Positions 46,700-57,699 are shown, counted from the stretch's first letter. The stretch is 64,000 bases of DNA from Symsagittifera roscoffensis (GCF_963678635.1 NC_087067.1:4812647-4876646), one strand, 5' to 3'. The notes: a model not told the origin generated them from the sequence alone. Numbers and translations are program-made.

Positions 46700-47164
46700 C
46701 TGGAGCAAGAAACAAAAGAAAGTAACTATACATTAAAATTTTGATGATTGTGCGTTTTTTTCATTGTTCTACAGTACAGTTGTTGGTGACAGAACCAAGA
46801 GTTTTGTCAGATATCTTGTCATATTGTTGTCATTTACTTTTATTCTGTAACGATTCGAATCCATCAGTTTAACGAATCCATCAGTTTTCGCAGTTGATCT
46901 TTCTGCAAAAACTAGTACCTGATGCAAGTAAGTGATTCTTCCAAATATGGACAAAGATAAATATCCGGAGTTCAATTTTATCCGGAGTTCAACAGCAAAA
47001 AACAAAAGAAAGTAACTATACATAAAAGTTTTAATGACTATTTCTCTAATTTTATTATGATTTTGCTTAGAGCGAAATTTTTCAAAATTTAGCAAGACTG
47101 ATCATTCTTCAAAAATCTACACTTCATAGAAATTTAGTATTTTTCAGCTTTTTTGAAAAAAATA

Positions 47165-47415
47165 CAGAAAGTAATACCACTAAAGTGTCCAATCAGGCTG
47201 TTGTTCGCTTCCAGGGGAGCAAACCTCCAAAAGGTGGGACCAGTGCCATGAACTTCCTGAATATACCAGGCGGCATCGTGTAATTACCAAGTTTTTATTA
47301 TATGAAGAATTGGCTATGCCAATAAGAAACTAGAAAATCAATTCGACCGTCAGCAAACTCCAGACAAATTTTTAAAACAACTTATAAATCTTTTCATTCG
47401 TTTCCATGTCCATAG
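47165..47415 (-). pseudogene. Exon-like block C, unit 2 (broken)
   Basis: Paralogue of the intact frame at 50906-51130. It begins MDMETNEKIYKLF but has a stop after 13 codons, a one-base frameshift in an A/T run and two further stops (TAATAA where the other copy has GAATCA). Remaining differences fall often in third positions. Confidence 0.45.
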
Positions 47416-47634
47416 AAGTAACAATTCATGTTCACAGTTTCATCTTGTCTTTTTTCCAACTTCTCTCGGATCCGCTGAACTTCAACTCAGTGGAATAGAT
47501 TAAACTTTTATAGACACCCTTTAGTAAGTCATATGTCTCAGAGCAGATATTTGGTTACACCATTTGTAAAGTTTGACGTTTTGAAAATTTATCAAAACTC
47601 AGTCGAACGTATCGTTCCAACCCTTTCTGAAAAA

Positions 47635-47850
47635 TCAACTAGTCATGGGCCGCCGCATATTCTTAGTTTTGGTTTTTTTCTTCTGAAAAACACTGAAATT
47701 GGTATCCCAGCTTTTCCCATAGATTACCCGAGGTTTAAAGTAGATCCCTACCACTAATTGCCAAAATCTTGAGGACACGCTCCAAATTATTTGCCAAAAA
47801 AATTCTGCTTCTCTGGCGAGTTTTGTTTTAGGATTCTTTTTTTGTCTCAA
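47635..47850 (-). CDS. Exon-like block E, unit 2
   Basis: Minus-strand frame with FFWQIIWSVSSRFWQLVVGI followed by YFKPRVIYGKSWDTNFSVFQ. The copy at about 51360-51520 reads VVGIYFKPPVIYVKRWDTNF with synonymous changes (aaa/aag, ttc/ttt), while the copies at 44020-44140 and 49560-49700 keep GIYF and KSCDT-like remnants. The plus strand is also open here (PHILSFGFFLLKNTEIG), so strand assignment is not certain. Confidence 0.3.
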   Translation of the reverse strand: MRQKKNPKTKLAREAEFFWQIIWSVSSRFWQLVVGIYFKPRVIYGKSWDTNFSVFQKKKTKTKNMRRPMTS

Positions 47851-48039
47851 ATCCTGTGAATTTCATCAAAATTAGCTTGTAAACTTTGCTATCTTGGCAC
47901 GTATTTGATGACTTTTTATAACATTGTCAGAGCACATATTCTATAATTCTCACAAATTCAAAACAAACTTTGGTTTCTTTCAAAATTGTTTCCTTCAAAT
48001 TGCACTCTTTGCTTTGAAGATTTAGAGAAAATTTTAAAA

Positions 48040-48139
48040 TTCATCTTAAGAAATCTCTTGAACAATCGTTGCAATAAGTATTGAAGAAACAAACCCTGGT
48101 GAATCAAATTTGTATGAAAATGCCATAAAGCAAGTAAAT
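48040..48139 (-). CDS. Exon-like block D
   Basis: Follows the acceptor at 48140. One frame, FTCFMAFSYKFDSPGFVSS, is conserved in three other places: VTCFMAYSYKFDSPGFVSP (about 51760-51841), ACFAAFPKSFEPPGIVSSE (about 49990-50060) and ACFTAFPNNFERPGIGSSE (about 44450-44520). All four end shortly after EIS with a stop, so this may be a last exon. No domain recognised. The opposite strand is also open over this short stretch. Confidence 0.35.
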
Positions 48140-48244
48140 CTAAATATTGAAAATTATGCAAAAATTTTATTTCAATTTTCCACAATGTAATTTAAATAGA
48201 ATTTATCCAGCTGATTAGTGTTTCGAATGCGTAGTGTTTCTTAC
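48140..48244 (-). other. Candidate 105-bp intron
   Basis: Minus-strand GTAAGA donor at 48244 and TTTCAATATTTAG acceptor at 48140. The corresponding stretch in the other copy (51842-51931, 90 bp) keeps both sites although the rest differs in length, as expected for an intron. Length and AT content suit a compact invertebrate intron. Joining the open frame of block B to that of block D is not in phase with the simplest choice of sites, which is a reservation. Confidence 0.35.
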
Positions 48245-48560
48245 CTCACGCGGTTTGAGCAGAAAAAGAGGGTTGTTTATGAATCGGGTCCAAACAAAGT
48301 GAGAACTGAACAGTAAGTTTTCGTTTAATTCCCGCTGCGTGAACTTGAACTGATTCATACCCGTAACCTGAACTGGAAAATCGCTAAAGCTTGATAATTT
48401 TGAATTGCTATCTGCTGTACAAAGGACACCCTCCCAATCACTTTCATTTACGTATGCAGCATACAATTTATCATCATTGGTCTTGAAGCGAGTGTGCAAA
48501 AGGAATCGCTTTAAGTTTTTTGACGACAAAGCACTGTTAGTGACCGTAACTGTTTGAGTT
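48245..48560 (-). CDS. Exon-like block B with splice donor, unit 2
   Basis: Open minus-strand frame of about 100 codons (TNDDKLYAAYVNESDWEGVL, then FPVQVTGMNQFKFTQRELNE, then HFVWTRFINNPLFLLKPRE). It ends at CGTGAG|GTAAGA, a near-perfect splice donor, and 105 bp further a TTTTCAATATTTAG acceptor is followed by block D. The composition and mixed codon use look like a real protein; a diverged paralogue at 44640 and a third, gap-interrupted copy at 51932 support this. I do not recognise the family. The 5' start of the exon is uncertain because an in-frame stop lies just above 48575. Confidence 0.45.
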
Positions 48561-49277
48561 TTGTGTTGATTATTAACATTTTTTTAGTCAATTGTTTTTT
48601 CTTTGAAGCTTTTGTAAATCAATTATTTGTGCTTTAAAAAAAGTATGTTTTTGGATAATTTGAAAATGCATACACTCCCCCAGTTTTTTGAGACCATGAT
48701 ACCTACCCAAATTTTCAACGCTGCACAGAAAGCTGTCTTTATCAGACAAGAGCAAGTCATGCCTTAGGTTGTGTTTCGTTTTCTTCTATTCAAAATCAAA
48801 CACGAATCGTTTTGCCAGATCAGAAATGGCCTCAGCCATGTTTTCGGGTATTTTAATTGTTATACGGCAGAGTTGACCATCACAATCTTAACATTTTAGT
48901 CCTTTTTTCTCATGATACATCTCGTCACTGAGTTGTCTTCTGCATCGATTTGAATAAATCAATTTTTGAACGCAGAGTCTGTTATATTCTTGCGAAGATT
49001 ATCTCAAATTAATTTTATGGCGGTATTCATAGTCGTCTTCTCAGTTCATAATAAAGAGCCATCGTTTCTTTCTGCAAAAATTTTGTAATCGATGCAAGTG
49101 AGTGATTCCTCCAAATTTGAGACAAACTAAATTTTATGGCAATGTAATTTTTTATATGTTTTCAAATAGTACAAAAACACAGAACAGAGAAAATGAAGCA
49201 AGATAATCATTTCGGCGGTCAGAACTTTCCGGATAGGTCTTTTAACAGTTTAATAAATCTCACGATCCATTTGTCAG
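48561..49277. other. Spacer between units of the gene-like block
   Basis: AT-rich, with no ORF above 60 codons that I can support. A short piece (TTTCTTTCTGCAAAAATTTTGTAATCGATGCAAG at about 49070) resembles the CTGCAAAAACTAGTACCTGATGCAAG found at 45585 and 46903, so decayed copies of the block continue here. Confidence 0.35.
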
Positions 49278-50344
49278 TTAAGAGAGAGAGGATTCCCTTT
49301 TTTCTGAACAATAATTAATTTTGGGAAAATCATCCGCCTAAGATTATTGTTGATTTGATATTTTTGCAAAACACTTACTGTTTCTTTTAGGTTTTTTTGA
49401 GTCTGGAAAGTCAAACAATTCCATTTTCGCTAATCCAGTTTTAGGTTTGAATTTCTTTTGATTCTTAAGGTTTGCAATCGATGGCGCTAGTGGCAATTTA
49501 TCTAATCTGCCTAGTATCGTTACGAGAGGGCATAAATAGGTGGATGGGGGTATGGTATACTAACCATGTGCCGCCGCATATTCTTAAATTTGGCTCCTTA
49601 TTATTGCAAAACCATGAAAGCGGTATCACAATTTTTCTCAGAGATTATCGCGAGTGTAAAATAGATCCCCAAAACTTGCCGCCAAGATTTTGAGGACACA
49701 ATTCAAAGTATTTATTAAAACAGCCGCAAAACCTGGTTCTCTGGAGGATGCTAATTTTGGATTTTTTATTTTTGACTCGAATCCAGTAAAAAGTATCAGA
49801 AACAGCTCCTAAACGATGCTATCGTTGTTCAAAAACGTTCGACTATCGTTTTTTTGATATTGTCAGAGAATAAAATTTCCATAATATTGATCAATTCAAA
49901 ATGAGTTTTGTTTCTTTTAAATTGTTTCCTTCAAACTTTACTCTTTGCTTTGCTTTAATTTATTGAAATCTTTTGAAAAACCATGGCATTCATTTCTGAA
50001 GAAACAATTCCTGGTGGCTCAAAACTTTTTGGAAAAGCCGCGAAGCAGGCATATTCGGTTTTTAAAAATTATGCGAAATCTTTTATTAAAGTTTGACAGT
50101 GTTTTTATAATTAGAGATATTCTAACAGACTATAGTTTCAAATGCAAGATCCTTGTTGCTTGTGGGCTTCTTATGATTCCATGATTTCATAATTTAGATA
50201 CTAAGACAAGCTTGGGAAGGTCAAGTCATCGTTTGCCGGCTAATTTTTTTAAAATAATTGACTGGTTGAGAGTAGATGAAAAAAACTGCAATTTCACTAG
50301 TCTTTTGCTGTTGTGTTGCTCTTTCTTCAGCCAATCAAGATACA

Positions 50345-50700
50345 CCTTGTTTTTGTCAGGTCGCAGTAATTCCTGAATATGTGAGCCGGTAATCGTCTAT
50401 TACAGTTTCCAATTTTTTTGATATGTAAGTTTTCAAATCATCTTTTCGTTTCATCCAGTTTTCTTTTCATCAACCCAAATCATATGTGTTCTCAAACTTT
50501 AGATTCAAATTTTTTACAAGAAGTTCATTCTTATTTCTTAGGCATAAAAAACCGAGAAAAAACTTCTGAACACAGAACTTGAACAGAATCTGATCAAGGC
50601 ATAAACTGAAATCACCACTTTCCCAGTGAATTCCGTGCAACTAACTTGTGAACCATTTCTAAGCTTTTTTTTTTCAATTTCAACAATTGAATTGGAACCA
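50345..50700 (-). pseudogene. Exon-like block A, unit 1 (broken)
   Basis: Paralogue of 46410-46699 with IGSNSIVEIEKKKLRNGSQ, VSCTEFTGKVVISVYALIRF, then frameshifts and an insertion. The acceptor CTCCAG has become CTCCAA. Confidence 0.4.
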
Positions 50701-50905
50701 ATTGGAGCTAGAAACAAAAGAAAGTAACTATATATAAAAACTTTAATGGCTATTTCTAGAATTATATTATTTTTGTTCTTAAAGCGAAATCCTTCAAAAT
50801 CTTGCAAGACTGATCATTTATCAAAATTCTACATTTCATAGAAATTTAGTTTTTTTTTTTCAGTTTTTTCGAAAAAAAAAACAGAAAGTAATACCACTAA
50901 AGTGT

Positions 50906-51130
50906 TCAATCAGGCTGTTGTTCGCTTTCAGGGGTGCAACAACCAAACGGTGGGACCACTGCCATGAACTTCCTGAAAATACCAGGCGGCATCGTGTAAT
51001 TTCCGAGTTTTGATTCAAGGAAGAATTGGCTATGCCAATAAGAAACTAGAACATCATTTCGACCGTCAGCAAATTCTAGATAAATTTTGAAAAACGTCTT
51101 ATCAATCTCTTCATTCGCTTCCATGTCCAT
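50906..51130 (-). CDS. Exon-like block C, intact frame
   Basis: Minus-strand frame of 74 codons from ATG: MDMEANEEIDKTFFKIYLEF, then ADGRNDVLVSYWHSQFFLES, then KLGNYTMPPGIFRKFMAVV. A stop lies just above the ATG, so this could be a first coding exon. A TTTTCAG acceptor-like site within the frame (about 50975) leaves open another exon structure. The paralogue at 47165-47415 is broken. Function unknown. Confidence 0.4.
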   Translation of the reverse strand: MDMEANEEIDKTFFKIYLEFADGRNDVLVSYWHSQFFLESKLGNYTMPPGIFRKFMAVVPPFGCCTPESEQQPD

Positions 51131-51965
51131 AAAAGTAACAATTCATGTCACAGTTTCATCTAGTCTTTTTTCCAACTTCTCTCGGATCCGCTGAACTTCA
51201 ACCTAGTGGAATAGATAAAACTTTGATAGACAACCTTTAGTAAGTCATATCTCTCGGAGTAGAAATTTGGTTCTTTTTGATGTTTTGAAAATTTATCAAA
51301 ACTCATTCTAACGTAACGTTCTAACCCTTTCTGAAACACCGACTAATCATGGGCCGCCGCATATCCTTAGGTTTGGCTATTTTTTTTTACAGAAAAACCC
51401 GAAAATTGGTATCCCAACGTTTCACATAGATTACTGGAGGCTTGAAGTAGATCCCGACTACTAATCGCCAAAATTTTGAGGACAAGCTCTAAAATATTTG
51501 CCAAAAAATTCTGCTTCGCTGACGAGTTTTGTTTTATTGTTCTTTTTTGATCTCAAACCCAGTAAATTTCATCAAAAATAGCTTGTAAATTTTGCTATCT
51601 TGGCACGTATTTGATGACTTTTTGTTTGTCAGAGCATATATTTTATAATTCTCACCAGTTCAAAAAAACTTTTGGTTTATTTCATAATTGTTTCCTTCAA
51701 GTTTCACTCTTTGCTTTGGGGATTTAGCGAAAATTTTAAAGTTCATCTAAAGAAATCTCTTGAACAAGCGTTGCATTACGTATTGGAGAAACAAACCCTG
51801 GTGAATCAAATTTGTATGAATATGCCATAAAGCAAGTAACTCTAAATATTGAAAATCATACAAAAATTTTAAATCAAATTTCCACAATGTATTTTAAATA
51901 GAATTTTTTTCGAATGCGCAGTATTTCTTACCTCACGGGATTTGAGCAGAAAAAGAGGGTTGTTT

Positions 51966-52165
51966 NNNNNNNNNNNNNNNNNNNNNNNNNNNNNNNNNNN
52001 NNNNNNNNNNNNNNNNNNNNNNNNNNNNNNNNNNNNNNNNNNNNNNNNNNNNNNNNNNNNNNNNNNNNNNNNNNNNNNNNNNNNNNNNNNNNNNNNNNNN
52101 NNNNNNNNNNNNNNNNNNNNNNNNNNNNNNNNNNNNNNNNNNNNNNNNNNNNNNNNNNNNNNNNN
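51966..52165. other. Assembly gap of exactly 200 N
   Basis: The sequence before the gap is the end of block B on the minus strand (GAGCAGAAAAAGAGGGTTGT, identical to 48253-48272), and what follows (52166 on) has no match to block B. Gaps of fixed 200 N are put in by some Hi-C scaffolders, so true size is unknown. Confidence 0.95.
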
Positions 52166-54706
52166 AAATGCAAGTGTTTGATGAAGAAAAAGCAACAACA
52201 AAAGACTAGCGAAAGAGAAGACATTGTATCAACTTCCAACGATTCAAGTATACTCAGAAAGTTAGCAAGCAAACGATGAATTTATCTTCTGAAAGTAGTC
52301 TTAGTACCCAAACGTCAACATGGATCTCAAAAGGATCTGAGCATCAGTAACTTACCTGAGGAAGCTCAGAAATAGTAACAGAAATCTCAGTAATGGAAAT
52401 CATAGATAATGCCAAAAATTAGTCAATTAGGTAGCGGAAGTTCAAGAAATTGACAAAAATACTATTAATGAATACAATGGTGATACTCGATAAAAGAAGC
52501 TTTACTGTTCCAAATACTCTTTGCAATTAAATTTACTTTTCGTTTGTTTCGGGTTGTTTTTTGAAATTTTTAGGAGTTAAAAGATATATAGGAATTAGGA
52601 ATTATAATTTCAAATATTAAATCGCATGAGATATCTCGATTTATCAAACCAAAATTTTCACGCGATTAAAAGCAAGAACTAAGTGTGCTTACATGTAATT
52701 GTTTTTATCATTTTGCTATTCATGTTTTTATCATGTTTTTATTATTCATAAACAAGAATAACAATTATCAAACACTGCTTGCAATTTCTTTGGAAAAAAA
52801 AACTTTTTCTGACACGCACTTTTTTCACAGATTTTAAGCTTCTAAGCTATAGTTTAAAAAACTGATAAAGTTGTCCAGTTGAAAAAACTGATACCAGTTG
52901 AAAAAACTGATAAAATTAAGTTTTCTTTTTCAATATCATCAGTAGGCCAATTTCTTTATTTTTTATTTGGCTATTTTATCTTTATTCTACACCGGTTAGA
53001 AAGTACCTTCAAAAATCCTGTCGCGTTCTTGTTAGGGTCAAACACAGTTTGCTTCTTTTACACTAAAGATAGATTATGTTTTGGTATTTAATTACTGCTC
53101 GCACTAGTTAAACTAAACTGAATACAATTCAGATTGTTGTTATTTTAAGGCCTACTCAATACTCTAGTCAATGGATTATGCCTACTCAAAACACTTTTTG
53201 TGTTGGTTAAAAAAATGGTAAGAAAAAGAAAGTGAAAGTAGAAAAAATGAACAAATGAACAAAAGTGATAACTTTTTGTAGTAAAAAATTTTTTAGTCAA
53301 ATTTTTATCATTGCCATTGAAACAAGCATTTAGCGGTTGTGTTAGGTACATTCGTTCAAGAGGGTGCTCAAAATTTTGGAGCTGAGTTTTATAGGTTCAT
53401 TTAACACCCCCTGTAATCCCTGGTGCGGTGATCGCTACTTTACTGCTATCATTCCGTAGTAATTTAGGCGCAGGGTGGATTGAGGTAGCGTAGATTGGAA
53501 AAGGGTAAATTGGTACATAGGTGGAATGGAATATGATGAAATGGATTGGGGTAAATGGGAATAGAATAGTTTGTCATGCTACCCTAATTTTATAGTCTTT
53601 CGAGAATAAAGAGCCATATTTGAGGGTATGCGGCGGCCCATTGCTAGCCTTCCCTCGAATTTAGTCTCGTCCTAAAGATCCTAAGCTGATTAGTATACTA
53701 ATACTCTATGGAATGTAATTTTTTTAAATCAAAATTAGATTCATGAAATACAACATATCTATCTAAATATAACTTAATAAAACTAAAAAAAGTTTCTGGC
53801 TTCTCCCAGAACGTGCATTATTTTGTGTTCAAGGTAAAGCGAGTGCACCTATACTTCCTTGCTTGCAACCATTAACAAATTTGCAATTAAATTTACTTTT
53901 TGTTTGTTTCGGGTTATTTTTTGAAATTTTTAGGAGTTAAAAGTTATATAGGAATTAGGAATTATAATTTCAAGTATTATATCGCAGGAGATATCTCGAT
54001 TTTTCAAACCAAAGTTTTCACGCCATTAAAAGCAAGAACCAAGTGCACTTACATGTAATTGTTTTTATCATTTTGTAATTAATCAAAGATAAACAAGAAC
54101 TGCAATTATCAAACACTGCTTGCAATTTCCTTGAAAAAAAACTTTTTCTGATACGCACTTTTTTCATTGATTTTAAGCTTCTAAGCTATAGTTGTGACAA
54201 GCAAAAAGATTTTAGGAGGCTCAATCCCCTTAACTCTCGTCCCATTAAAGTTCAAATAATCACCATTGTCAAATAATTTAGCTTTCTTTTGCATGCTATA
54301 AACTTTATTTCAATTCAAAATCAAGCAATTAACGAATGCATAGGACTCATCTTGTTCTAAATTTAAAAAATATTTCGTCTCTTAATATTGCGAACACCTG
54401 TTTGCCATTCAACTTCAGATCTTTTGTTTTTTAAAAAAAAAAGCCGACGCTGCCGAACTTAGTTGTTTTTTGGCGAACGCTTGTCTTGTTTTTTGGACTA
54501 GAGGCAAAAGAACAGTGTTTGTAAACCACTCTATTTCCACTTCTTGCTTTGAAGTATTTTTGGTCTGCGATTCAATAAATTAAAAATACCCTTGCTTTCT
54601 CTTATTTTAGGTCGAGCTATTGCGAACTATAATTTAGCGCGAATTATTCATCCCCATTTGGCCAAACTGGTGTTTTATAAATACCCGAAATTTTGCAAAC
54701 AATAAA
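52166..54706. other. Unannotated stretch containing a 320-bp direct repeat
   Basis: 52529-52853 and 53877-54193 are direct copies (TGCAATTAAATTTACTTTT to TTCTAAGCTATAGTT), differing by a ~20-bp insertion and scattered substitutions. 53400-53560 is unusually G-rich (GGAAAAGGGTAAATTGG-type text). A 20-bp segment with TATGCGGCGGCCCAT at about 53627 is the complement of the ATGGGCCGCCGCATA found at 47645 and 51350, so a fragment of block E lies here in opposite orientation. No gene recognised. Confidence 0.5.
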
Positions 54707-54866
54707 CACAGTTGTCAAACAAAACAGTTGTCAAATTAGCAACAGTTGTCAAACAAAACAGTTGTCAAATTAGCAACAGTTGTCAAACAAAACAGTTGTC
54801 AAATTAGCAACAGTTGTCAAACAAAGCAATTGTCACAGAGACATACATAACAGTTGTCAAATTAGC
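54707..54866 (+). repeat. 34-bp tandem repeat with CAGTTGTCAAA
   Basis: Three perfect 34-bp units (54721-54822), each holding two CAGTTGTCAAA cores 18 bp and 16 bp apart, with partial units on both sides (54707-54720 and 54851-54866). Confidence 0.9.
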
Positions 54867-54954
54867 TGAAAGAGAGTTTATCGAAATTGATAGTCGATTT
54901 TTTGGATAAAAAAATCAAAAATTATGTCGAGCTTTTTTTAGATCGATCATAATG

Positions 54955-56305
54955 ATTTTTCGAGCTCTCTCAACGCACTAAAAAACTCTGTTTTGGGCAA
55001 AATTTCTACGCCGCGGGCAAAGTGAAAAAAAAACTGGCCAAAAAATGCGTTTTTAGGCACTTTTTGTAAAATTTTGACCAAAAAAAAAGCAATCCCCCAT
55101 CAAAATTAGTATATATTGGCGCCAAAGGCGCCTTTGGACAATTTTTAGGGTCCGTCGCCAAAAATTGGATATCCCAGGAATGTACAAAGAGGTACCCTTT
55201 GAGTCGGCAGAGTGTCGAATCCCTGAGGGGGGGGGGCGTCTTATTTCCTTCATTCATAGCTCACCATGTGCTGTACTGGTGAAATAGCTTTTCAGGCGTC
55301 TTATTTCCATCATTCATAGCTCATCAAGTGCTGTACTGGTGAAATAGCTTTTCAGGCGTCTTATTTCCATCATTCATAGCTCATCAAGTGCTGTACTGGT
55401 GAAATAGCTTTTCAGGCGTCTTATTTCCATCATTCATAGCTCATCAAGTGCTGTACTGGTGAAATAGCTTTTCAGGCGTCTTATTTCCATCATTCATAGC
55501 TCATCAAGTGCTGTACTGGTGAAATAGCTTTTCAGGCGTCTTATTTCCATCATTCATAGCTCATCAAGTGCTGTACTGGTGAAATAGCTTTTCAGGCGTC
55601 TTATTTCCATCATTCATAGCTCATCAAGTGCTGTACTGGTGAAATAGCTTTTCAGGCGTCTTATTTCCATCATTCATAGCTCATCAAGTGCTGTACTGGT
55701 GAAATAGCTTTTCAGCGCGTTATCTGGTCTATCTTAATGAACAACGCATCCCTGAATCTTTTTTCCCGAACAGTCTTTTTTTTGATGATTAATAGCTAAA
55801 TCCTTGGTCAGACTTATTCTAAGCGTAACTCTGCCTTTTGATGATAAAAACACAAATAGAAAAATTGGTGAAGTTGCCAACCTTAAAATCAGTATTTCTA
55901 AAATATAGTTGAGCAGAGGTAATAGAGGTAGAGTTTACCAACTGCAGGATTGCGGATCGACTCGAGGAAAAATCTCTACTTTGCACTGCAGACAGTAGTG
56001 GATTTAGGGGGGAGGGGGGAGGGGGGACTCTTTTTACTCAGGGATTCGGGTCTCGTTTGTAGGGTCTTGTTTGTACTATTTTAGGATATCCATTTTGGCT
56101 GATTGACTGTAATCTTTTTAAAGGCCAAATTATACTGCTTTTGAAGAGGGAGAGCGCGCCGAAAAAACACAATTTTTCTATCAAAATTTTTCAATAAGTT
56201 CTTTAAAACGCCTTTTTTGGCCTGTTTTTTTTACATAAATTTGCCTGCGGTGCAGAAAACTTTTAAAACATGCTTTTTCAGGTGTTTTGAGAGAGCTCAG
56301 TGAAT
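54955..56305. mobile_element. Inverted-repeat element carrying a 60-bp minisatellite
   Basis: The left arm (54955-55230) and right arm (56036-56305) are reverse complements at moderate identity. Matching blocks from outside in are CGAGCTCTCTCAA/TTTGAGAGAGCTC, CCGCGGGCAAA/TTTGCCTGCGG, GGCCAAAAAATGCGTTTT/AAAACGCCTTTTTTGGCC and GAATCCCTGAG/CTCAGGGATTCG. Between them are the 60-bp tandem array and about 320 bp that include G-rich GGGGGGAGGGGGGAGGGGG (about 56008). No transposase. Similar blocks occur at 20755-20886. Target-site duplications were not found. Confidence 0.6.
55235..55714 (+). repeat. 60-bp minisatellite, eight units
   Basis: Units start GGCGTCTTATTTCCATCATT and end GAAATAGCTTTTCA. 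Units 2 to 8 are identical; unit 1 differs at three positions. All six frames are closed by stops in every unit, so it is not a coding repeat. The array starts right after a run of ten G. Confidence 0.98.
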
Positions 56306-57699
56306 CAACAATTGAAAATAAAAAAAATTTGACCAAAGTTGTGAATTTTTTTATTTGACAATCCTCCTCCCTCGAAAGCAGAAGGAAAATGAAAAATGCT
56401 AGTCATACAATTTTCTCATATAGAAAAAAGCTAATCATACGGTTTGCATGCAATTCCATTTCTACTGAAAACTGCATGATAGGGTTATGATTATAAGATT
56501 TTCATTTGTGGAAATTTTTTGCGGGTATTTTTCCATAACCCAAAAAAAATGATTTTTGTAAAATTCAATTTCTCAAAGCTTTTGGGATTGTTCATAACCG
56601 ACCACAAGCGAGAAAAGCCATGGTTTACTCAAAACTAAATTCACCAAAAATTTGACCGTTTTGTAATTACAATGCACTGGAAACGACTTGAATCGTCTAA
56701 GAGTTGTCTACACAAATGTTTAATTATCAAACTTTTTAATTTTGGCAAAAATATCCAAAGATGATCATTATCAAAACTTATACTTTTCATTATTCAGACC
56801 TTGATCAAGGCATAAGTAAACATGCTATTAAGAGATATAAGAGTTTCGAGCATTTTTGAAAAAAGTTAGAGAGTTAAATGGAAAAGAAATCTAATTTTTG
56901 TGTGTCCAGGACTTGGTTATGCACACAAAAAATTACATTTCGCCTGCAAAGTTTTTTTATTGGAGAATGTTTGTTTGACGGTTGAAACAAACAACAAACT
57001 AATTTTGGGGGCAATTTCAAAATTATTCGTTGTCGCCATCAAAAGAATATTAGTCATACAATTTATATATATATGATTAGACTTTTTTGACACATTTTTT
57101 TTCTTTTTCCTTATAAAGATACATCAATTTTTATGTCCAAGCAAGAAATTTTTTTTTTTTAAAATCAATGACACCATTTTAGCAACATATATGAAGTTTG
57201 CATGACAAATATTTTATCATTGACTTAGTTTATGTAATTGTAAGAGTGGAATTTTTGGTATATGGAGGTCAACCGAGAATGCTATTTGACTACAAAACAA
57301 ACGTGGTGACGCTTAGCAATTTTACTGCCCTCACACCTAATTTTCGGTTCGGAGTTCTTATTGCATGATAATCAAACTTTTCAATCAAGTACTTTAGCTG
57401 ATTGGAACAATGCAAATTGGTGTTTTGATTTTTTATCTCTTGGACAAAAGTTGTTGAATTAAGCCGCGCTAATACAAATTTAGTGAACAAAACCAGCTGC
57501 TTGGTTGGTTATTTATTTTTTTGTCTGACCTTTGGTTGTTTTTTTTCTTCTTTTTGGACTTGAGCTGACATTGAAACAACTGTTTCGCTCAACACAGGTA
57601 GGGGACAAATGGGAAGACTCTTACTTCTGTTCTCTCACTTGTGATGTTTGCTCTTCAACATGATCAGCTTCTGGCTTTTTTTGCTTAAATGATTTAAAA
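56306..57699. other. AT-rich stretch without a gene
   Basis: Contains short fragments of the CATACAATT-type repeat (56400, 57055) and a few poly-T runs. The 66-codon frame at 57290-57490 is unrecognised. Confidence 0.35.

Larger units (their letters stand above)
46226..48560 (-). repeat. Duplicated gene-like block, unit 2
   Basis: Most of it is repeated at 50170-51965. Read on the minus strand, it contains block B (48245-48560), a 105-bp intron candidate, block D (about 48050-48139), block E (47635-47850), block C (47165-47415) and block A (46410-46699). Between them are AT-rich, intron-like stretches. The order is the same in the copy at 50170-51965. Confidence 0.7.
49278..51965 (-). repeat. 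Duplicated gene-like block, unit 1 (chimeric, interrupted by gap)
   Basis: 49278-50175 matches 43720-44640 (blocks D and E), and 50170-51965 matches 46226-48280. The two parts are joined at about 50172 (CTTATGATTCCATGATTTC), so about 1.6 kb that lies between the matching parts elsewhere (with block B) is missing. The right end runs into the assembly gap inside block B. Confidence 0.7.

Noticed and set aside
51869-52279. Long frames running through the gap
   Set aside because: They consist mainly of N; only the 34 bases before the gap (block B) have support.
55235-55714. Regular 60-bp repeats taken as a CRISPR array
   Set aside because: Repeats are directly adjacent with no variable spacers, and the context is eukaryotic.
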